From Piliocolobus tephrosceles (lineage: Eukaryota > Chordata > Mammalia > Primates > Cercopithecidae), in NCBI RefSeq assembly GCF_002776525.5, contig NC_045446.1:64996558-65060557 (forward strand): a stretch of 64,000 nt of DNA. The letters run 5' to 3'. How positions within the stretch are numbered: the stretch's first letter is position 1; each line of letters starts with the position of its first letter. The position numbers and the translations under genes were made by a program. A model generated the notes under the pieces. It was not told the origin of the DNA. It searched no databases and saw only the letters and a list, made by a program, of their open reading frames with translations. Positions 58,096-64,000 of this stretch are shown piece by piece.

Positions 58096-58271
58096 CCAAA
58101 GTGTGCTGATTTCAATCACTACTCTGATGCAGGTAGGAATACATTTATTCTCCCCCTCATATATAAGAACATGGAAGTGCAGGGTGGGGGAGACTAGTTA
58201 TTTTATGTAGCTAGGCTTTCCACTGAAAACAACTAGAATGATGAATAAAATATAAAAAGAAAAAAGATCCA

Positions 58272-58415
58272 TCATTTTATTTATTTTCTTTTGTAGAGAT
58301 GGGGTCTTGCTATGTTGCCTAGGCTGGACTTGAACTCCTGGCCTAAAACAATCTTCCCACCTTGGTCTCTCAAGTAGCTGGCAACTACAGGCACACACCG
58401 CCATTCCCTGTGGTG
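58272..58415 (-). mobile_element. Alu monomer
   Basis: 'tgtagagatggggtcttgct' to 'gcacacaccgccattccctg'. The target-site duplication 'gatccatcatttta' lies on both sides. Confidence 0.85.
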
Positions 58416-58434
58416 GTGGATCCATCATTTTAAT

Positions 58435-59745
58435 ATGTATAAGAGATGTGAAGAGAGTAAGGAAGCAGTATGCCAAATCTAAAAACCCAGAGGGAGAAAC
58501 TTAACATAGGAAGCCACTGAAGCCTTGAGGGCATTTACTTATCCTGTTGAAACTGAACTATGGTTTGACAGTATCATGGGGCTAGAGAATCAAAGCCTGG
58601 GCACCCTGAAGGTGGGGAGTTTTAATCAGAGACCCTTAAATGAATTTGGGATCCTAAAGGGATACACCCTCAGGGTAAAATTAACCAAAACTAAACCCAT
58701 TCTCCTTATCCCATAGCCAGAAGAAAACTGTCTTGGAGTGAACAGAGAAGGAGAAGGGGAAGGGCAGACTGGTCCTCTTGAAAAACTATAGCCCAAATCT
58801 GTTTCATCAGAGTGGTTCAGAAAACACCCAGTCAGGAATTTAGCTTAAGCTTCTTCCATACTGAGTGACCCTAGGTACCAAAATAAATAGAAAGGTTTAT
58901 AGTGTTGCAAACTAAATAATGTGGGACCAACTCTTTCCTGAGTAAAAAACTAGAAAACCCAGACACAATATACATTTAAAAACAATCTGCCTTAAGGTAC
59001 CTGGGAACTAACAAGCTGTGAAAAATTATAGTGCTAAGATTTGAAAAAAGAAGGAAATCCAAAGGGGTTCATGCAATACTTTTCCCCTAGGACTGTCTGC
59101 TGACTCCAGAAGTGGCTGAGAGGCTGAGAAGTTGAGCAGAGAGTCTGACAACCCTATTGGGCCAGCGGCCGAAAACTGGAATCCAAGGCATGCCACAGAA
59201 TGGAAGCCTGACTGCTCGCGCTCTAAGTTAGGTCATCAGAAAACCAAACCCTTGAAGGATGTATATACTAGAAATAGTATGGACCTTGCAGAGACTGAAG
59301 ACTAGCTTCAAATAATTTCAATGTTTATCATTGAAATAAGATGATTTGAAATTATTAGTGATGTAGATCACCAGAAAACCCTTGATCTGGTGGGAAAAAA
59401 GTGATTTGAGTTGTCCAAAGAAAGAGCCATGGCCTCTCATTCAGTTCGTATTTACATTTAACTTAAAACTAATTAAGCTCAAATAAAATTGAACATTCAG
59501 TTCCTATATCACACTACCTACATTTCAAGTGCTCAAGAGCTCAATATGCCTAGTAGCTACACTATGAACAACACAGATATAGAACATTTCCAACATTGTG
59601 GTAAGTTCTACTGAACAGTGCTAAATTCAGCCTCGTAAGGATTACTAGACAGTGTCTGCAAATTGGTGCTAATCTCTGTGTATATGAAAGGCATGGTAGA
59701 CCATGCCTCACTCAAAAATGGGGGATCATAAAGGTCAGATGGAAG
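58435..59745. other. Intron sequence, nothing recognised
   Basis: AT-rich, with no repeat family assigned and no XRRA1 exon found despite a search for LRR cores and GTRAGT donors on the minus strand. Confidence 0.4.
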
Positions 59746-59749
59746 AATG

Positions 59750-62440
59750 AAAATTTAGCCAAAGTCTGTTTCACAACGGACCCAGTGGAGTCATAAATCT
59801 ACCTTGTGGTTTCTCCTCGGTTCCTGAATGTGTAACTGAAACAGATATACTAAACAACTGGCAGAACACCCACATTTCTTTACTGAGCAACAAAGTATAG
59901 TCCATTATAGTAGGAAGTGTCCAACTGAAACCCCAGGAAACTTTCTTCCCAATAGTAAACCAAAAACAATACTGAATCCCTGAGGTAATTGCAGAGATTA
60001 CTGCCATCACTAAAGACCAAAAAGATGGAAGGACAGTGATTCCTATGACATCTCTGTTTAACATCTCTTGTTTATTTAACTTGTGAAGAAGATACCCTTT
60101 GTTTATTTAGCTTGTACAGAAAACAGGTTTTGAAGAATGACTGTAGATTACTGTAAGCTTAATCAAGAGGTGACTCCAACTTTCAGCTGCTATTCCAGAT
60201 GTGGAAGCTTTTTACTGGAACAAATCAACCCAGCCCCTGGTACTGTGGATACAGCTAAGGACCTGTCAGATATTTCTTTCTCTTTATCAATTAACAAAAA
60301 CTACCAGAAGCAGTCTGCTTTCACCTGACAGGGACAACAGTACACCTCTGTCCTTTTCTCTTGGGGCTATATCAACTCTGGGATCTTCTTGGTTATTTTG
60401 ATATCCTACAGAATATCATGCTGATTGGACCTGGCAAGCAGGAAAAGTTGCAAACACCCTAGATGCCTTAGTAAGATACCTTTGTGTTACAGGATGGAGG
60501 TAAGCCCCCTCCCCCATCAAAATTCAGGGTACTATGGTATGGATTAATTTTTTGTTGTTGTCCAGGTATCTGAAGCATATTGTGATATATTTCTAATGTG
60601 AAAGACATAATCCTGTACCTTGCTTCTTATTTATCTGATACTACTTGTAAGAAAAAAATCACAAAGTTTCACTGGCCTTTTTGGATTTTATATTTATTTA
60701 TTTATTTATTTTTTGAGATGGAGTCTCACTCTGTCACCCAGGGTTGGAGTGCAGTGTGGTGTGATCTTGGTTCACTGCAACCACTGCCTCCCAGGTTCAA
60801 GCAATTCTGCTGCTTCAGTCTCCTGAGTAGCTGGGATTACAGGCACCCACCACGACATCTGACTAATTTTTGTGTTTTTAGTAGAGATGGGGTTTTGCCA
60901 CATTGGCCAAGCTGGTCTCAAACTCCTGACCTCAAGTGATCCACCTGCCTTGGCTTCCCAAAGTGCTGGGATTATAGGCGTGAGCCACCGTGCCCATCCC
61001 CTTTTTAGATTTTAGAAGTGACATATAAAACATTTGTGCTGTTCTAACTCATTTACTAAGTATCCCACAAGGCTGCTAGTTTTGAGGGAGGCCGAGAACA
61101 AGGCAAGGTTCTACAACAGTTCCCAACTGTAATGCAAGTTGCTCTTCCATTGGGCATATGACTCAGCAGGTCCAAATGGCTTCTAAAGGACTATGGCAAA
61201 TAGGTGTGCTGTACAGATAGGGTACCATACATCCCAGATTTCAATGATAGCCTGAGTTTTCACCTGTTATCTCCAAATAATTATTAATACTGTCCCTTTT
61301 CCCTCTCATATATGTCCTGGTTTGGATGATAAAGTACGTCATCATTCTACGAATAGAGCCTTTTCTAGGTACCCATAGCAGATTCATTTTTTAGCAAAGT
61401 TATGCCCTATTCTGCAGATAACTATTTTTTTTTTTTGAAAAACAATTTCTTGCTTACTAGTACATTTGGTAGAGGCCAAATACCTGACCACAGGATACTA
61501 TGTGATCATGCAACCTGAGCCATTCATCATGAACTGAACATGCAACAGAACTCCCCTATCAAGTGAAAGCAATATTTGAAATCAGGCTCCAGCAAGTCTG
61601 GAAAAGTTGCAGGAATATATGGCTCAGATTCCTACGGTGCATTCTCCTGCTGTATTGCTACCTTTCCATCAACCCTTAACTAAGGTCATGTGGCCATCTA
61701 ATATAGGAAGAAAAACCTCCAGTTGGGTTTACAAATGACTTAGCATGATATGCTGATACCTTCTCAAAGTCAACTATTACAATATTATAGCCCCATATAG
61801 GAGTGACCAAAAAGACAGGGGAAGAGAAATCTTCTAAGTAGGCAGAACTTAGAACAATGTATCTGATCAGCCATTTGCTTGGTCAGAGAGATAGCCAGAA
61901 GTACAGATCTATACTGATTCATGGGCAGTGGCTGATGGTTTAGCTGAATAGTCAAAGCTTGGAAAAAATATGGGAAAGTTGCTGAAAGTACAGAGAAAAA
62001 CTATGTGACTTAACCTCTCAGAATGAACAGAGTATGAAGATTATTTGTGTCTCACATGACTGTTTCCCCAAGACTATCCCCTGTGGGGGAGACTCTCAAT
62101 GGTCAGGAAGATAAGGTAACCCATTCCATGAATGTCAGTTACCCTCTTTCCCTTGGTGGCAGGGATGAAGGCTACACACTTCCTTTCACCAAAGCAAATC
62201 TGGTTATAACACTTGCTGAGTATTCAACCTGCCAATGGCAGAAGCCACTGCTGAGCCTCTAATATGGCACCATTTCTAGAGGGATTATACAGCCATCTAG
62301 TACCAAGTTGACTTTAAAAAGCATCAGCAAGTTTTGTTTACTAGATTATAAATGTAGTTTTGGATATAGATTTGCCTTCCCTGCCCACAATGTTCGACAA
62401 GTGGAATTAGAAACTGTTGTTATAATAATACTAGCTTTTG
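59750..62440 (+). pseudogene. Second ERV pol remnant (RT, RNase H, integrase), degraded
   Basis: Pol parts appear in correct order on the plus strand. RT block VDYCKLNQEVTP and KNYQKQSAF are at 60,137-60,328. RNase H block YTDSWAVADGLA is at about 61,912-61,950. Integrase N-terminal words GGRDEGYTLPFTKANL and STCQWQKP are at 62,150-62,240, and a core piece FGYRFAFPAHN is at about 62,356. No YVDD-type box, LTR or primer site is visible. An Alu and many stops break it, and the right end is cut by an antisense L1. Confidence 0.8.
60697..61000 (-). mobile_element. Alu (AluS-type) in second ERV pol
   Basis: A (TTTA)n tail, then 'gagatggagtctcactctgt' through 'gtgagccaccgtgcccatcc' on the complement. 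Confidence 0.94.
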
Positions 62441-62444
62441 TAAT

Positions 62445-64000
62445 TGCCCATGTATTTACCTTTAACGAGAGCTTTATTTCTTCTTATAGCTTTGAGTTAC
62501 TGTCTAGCATCCTTTCATTTCAACCTGCAAAAATCCCTCTAGTATTTATGCAGGGCGGGACTGGTGGTAATTCATTTTTTTTACCTTTTATTTATCTGGG
62601 AATGTCTTAATTTCTTCCATACGTTGGAAGAACACTTCTGCTGGATGTAGGATTCCTGATTGAGTTTTTTTTCTCTTTTAGCACTTTAAATATTTAATAT
62701 ATCAGCCCACTGCCTTCTGGCCTTAAAAGTTTCTGACAAGAAGTCTGCTGATAATCTTATTGAAGATTCCTTGTATGTGATGAGTTGCTTCTCTCTCACT
62801 GCTTTCAAGATCCTCTCTCTCTTTTAACAGTCTGATTATAATATGACTCAGTGGAGGTCTCTTTGAGTTCATCCTATCTTGGAGTTCACTGAGGCTCATG
62901 TATGTTTATATTCATGTCATTCATCAAACTTCGGAAGTTTTAGGTTGTTATTTCTTCAAATAATCTCTTCGTGCTTTCTCTCTTCTCCTTCTGGGACTTT
63001 CATAATACATAGGTTGGTTTGCTTGAAGGTATCCCAATCCCACAGGTCCCTTAGGCTTTGTTCAAGTCAATCATTTTTTTTCCTTTTGTTTCTCTGACTT
63101 GATAAATTTAATTGTTCTATCTTCAAGTTTGCTGATTCTCTCTTCTGACTGCTCGAATCTGCCTTTGAATCTCTCCAGTGAATTTTTCATTTCTTATTCT
63201 AATTTTCAGGTTTAAAATTTCTTTTTGGTTTCTTTTTTCGTTGTCTATCTATTTGTTGATATTTCCATTTTGTTAATATATCATTTTCTTGACTTTATTC
63301 ATATCTTCCATTAGTTCTTTGAAAACCTTTAAGACAGCTGTTTTAAAGTCTTTAGTAAGTCCTCCCTTTCTCAGGGATAGTTTCTGTTGCTTAATTTTCT
63401 CCTTTGGCTGAGCCATATTTTTCTGTTTCTTTGTATGCCTTGTGATTTTTTTGTTGAAAGCTGAATATTTGAATCTATTAATATGGTAACTCTAGAAATC
63501 AGATTCTCCCCTTTACCAGGGTTTGCTCTTTTTTTTGTTTTGTATTTGATCATTGTAGGCTGTCTCTGTGTCAAGGATTAGGCTGAGGTCTAAATGTAAG
63601 GTCTTCTCAGGTCTTTTCTAAGCCTGTGCATTTCTCTGGGTATATGTGGTGACATTCTCATTTCCTCTGTATATGCAGCTGCTTTTAAATGTCCCAGACT
63701 TTAATGTCTGGCTCCCAAAAGAGGGGGAAAGGAATGGGGATTAAGAAAAGAAATCCTTTAAATTCCCTGGAAGTCTCTTCAGCTGGAGCAGAAAGGGCTT
63801 ATGACAGTTGTGGATGGGTGTGTGTGCAACAATGGTTGTGTGCCTCTGTGTCTGCACCTCAATGATTAGAAGTAGCAATCAGTGATCACAGCACAGATCT
63901 CTAAAATTTGGAGGACAGGGATCTTTTTGCTCACCCTGGCTCCTGCAAGCTGCATGTGAGTTACCCAATGAATATATTTATTATTCTAATTTTCAGGTTT
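62445..64000 (-). mobile_element. Old L1 fragment, antisense, running off the window
   Basis: The complement of the L1 ORF1 region in order: 'gagttactgtctagcatcct', 'gaagtctgctgataatctta', 'ttggagttcactgaggctc', 'cttcaagtttgctgattctc' and 'tctccagtgaatttttcat'. The same region in sense orientation is seen in L1 B at 43.7-44.1 kb. Confidence 0.88.

Larger units (their letters stand above)
270..64000 (-). other. XRRA1: XRRA1 gene, 3' part (12 coding exons, incomplete at its 5' end)
   Basis: Minus-strand exons at 56.6, 53.6, 52.8, 20.2, 16.4, 9.3, 8.4, 5.6, 2.5, 1.5, 1.2 and 0.6 kb join in one reading frame of 597 codons with AG/GT splice sites at every junction. The residues match my memory of human XRRA1, a leucine-rich-repeat protein named from altered expression in X-ray-resistant cells; its molecular role is not well defined. 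Introns in the window are 208 bp to 32.4 kb long. With a human protein of 792 residues, about 195 N-terminal residues and the promoter lie beyond the window. No frameshift or premature stop was seen in any exon, so the gene appears intact here. Confidence 0.93.

Noticed and set aside
59786..59818. 33-bp candidate minus-strand exon with strong acceptor and GTAGAT donor
   Set aside because: It lies antisense in a degraded ERV pol and encodes no LRR; chance splice-like signals.

Overview
The window is primate nuclear DNA, and the repeats point to an Old World monkey. It is dense in Alu, L1 and primate endogenous retrovirus (ERV) sequence. The Alu at 26,509-26,801 has the set of differences I know from the cercopithecid AluYR lineage and do not expect in hominoid AluY. 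No bacterial-type operon, CRISPR array or phage is present.

The only protein-coding gene I can support is XRRA1 (X-ray radiation resistance associated 1, a leucine-rich-repeat protein) on the minus strand. Twelve consecutive exons, all with AG/GT boundaries and matching codon phase, run from 56,599 down to 504. They encode the last 597 residues. The first ~195 residues (human protein 792 aa, from memory) must lie beyond 64,000. LRR motifs fall in the exons at 56.6, 53.6, 52.8, 16.4 and 9.3 kb. A Ser/Pro/Lys-rich linker lies at 8.4-1.5 kb and a basic, helical C-terminal tail at 1.2-0.5 kb. A poly(A) signal follows at 291-296. Human XRRA1 is at 11q13.4, tail to tail with RNF169, so the first ~2 kb may also carry plus-strand RNF169 3' UTR (inference).

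Layout: 0.3-20.2 kb holds ten exons separated by introns with ancient MIR, L2, L1 and hAT pieces, a 7SL RNA pseudogene (3.2 kb), an LTR split by a MER1-type transposon, and an MLT1-type LTR. From 20.2 to 52.6 kb is one 32.4-kb intron made almost wholly of nested retroelements. Nest 1 is an L1 (21.5-39.4 kb) with a tandem-repeat 5' UTR, broken by two Alus and by a complete but defective proline-primer ERV with two LTRs (25.9-35.6 kb). That ERV carries four Alus of its own, and an MST/THE1-type LTR sits in the L1 3' end. Nest 2 is an old L1M (39.4-50.3 kb) holding a near-full-length L1, which holds a 3.6-kb younger L1 and two Alus. From 52.6 to 56.6 kb are three LRR exons with MIR pieces. From 56.6 to 64 kb are further intron, Alus, a degraded second ERV pol (59.8-62.4 kb) and an antisense L1 running off the end.

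I see no undescribed biological system. The observations most worth checking are the nested retroelement chronology, the octamer-bearing triplicate in the ERV LTRs, the ~136-bp monomer array in an L1 5' UTR, the 149-bp Alu-arm tandem triplication, and the XRRA1 micro-exons.
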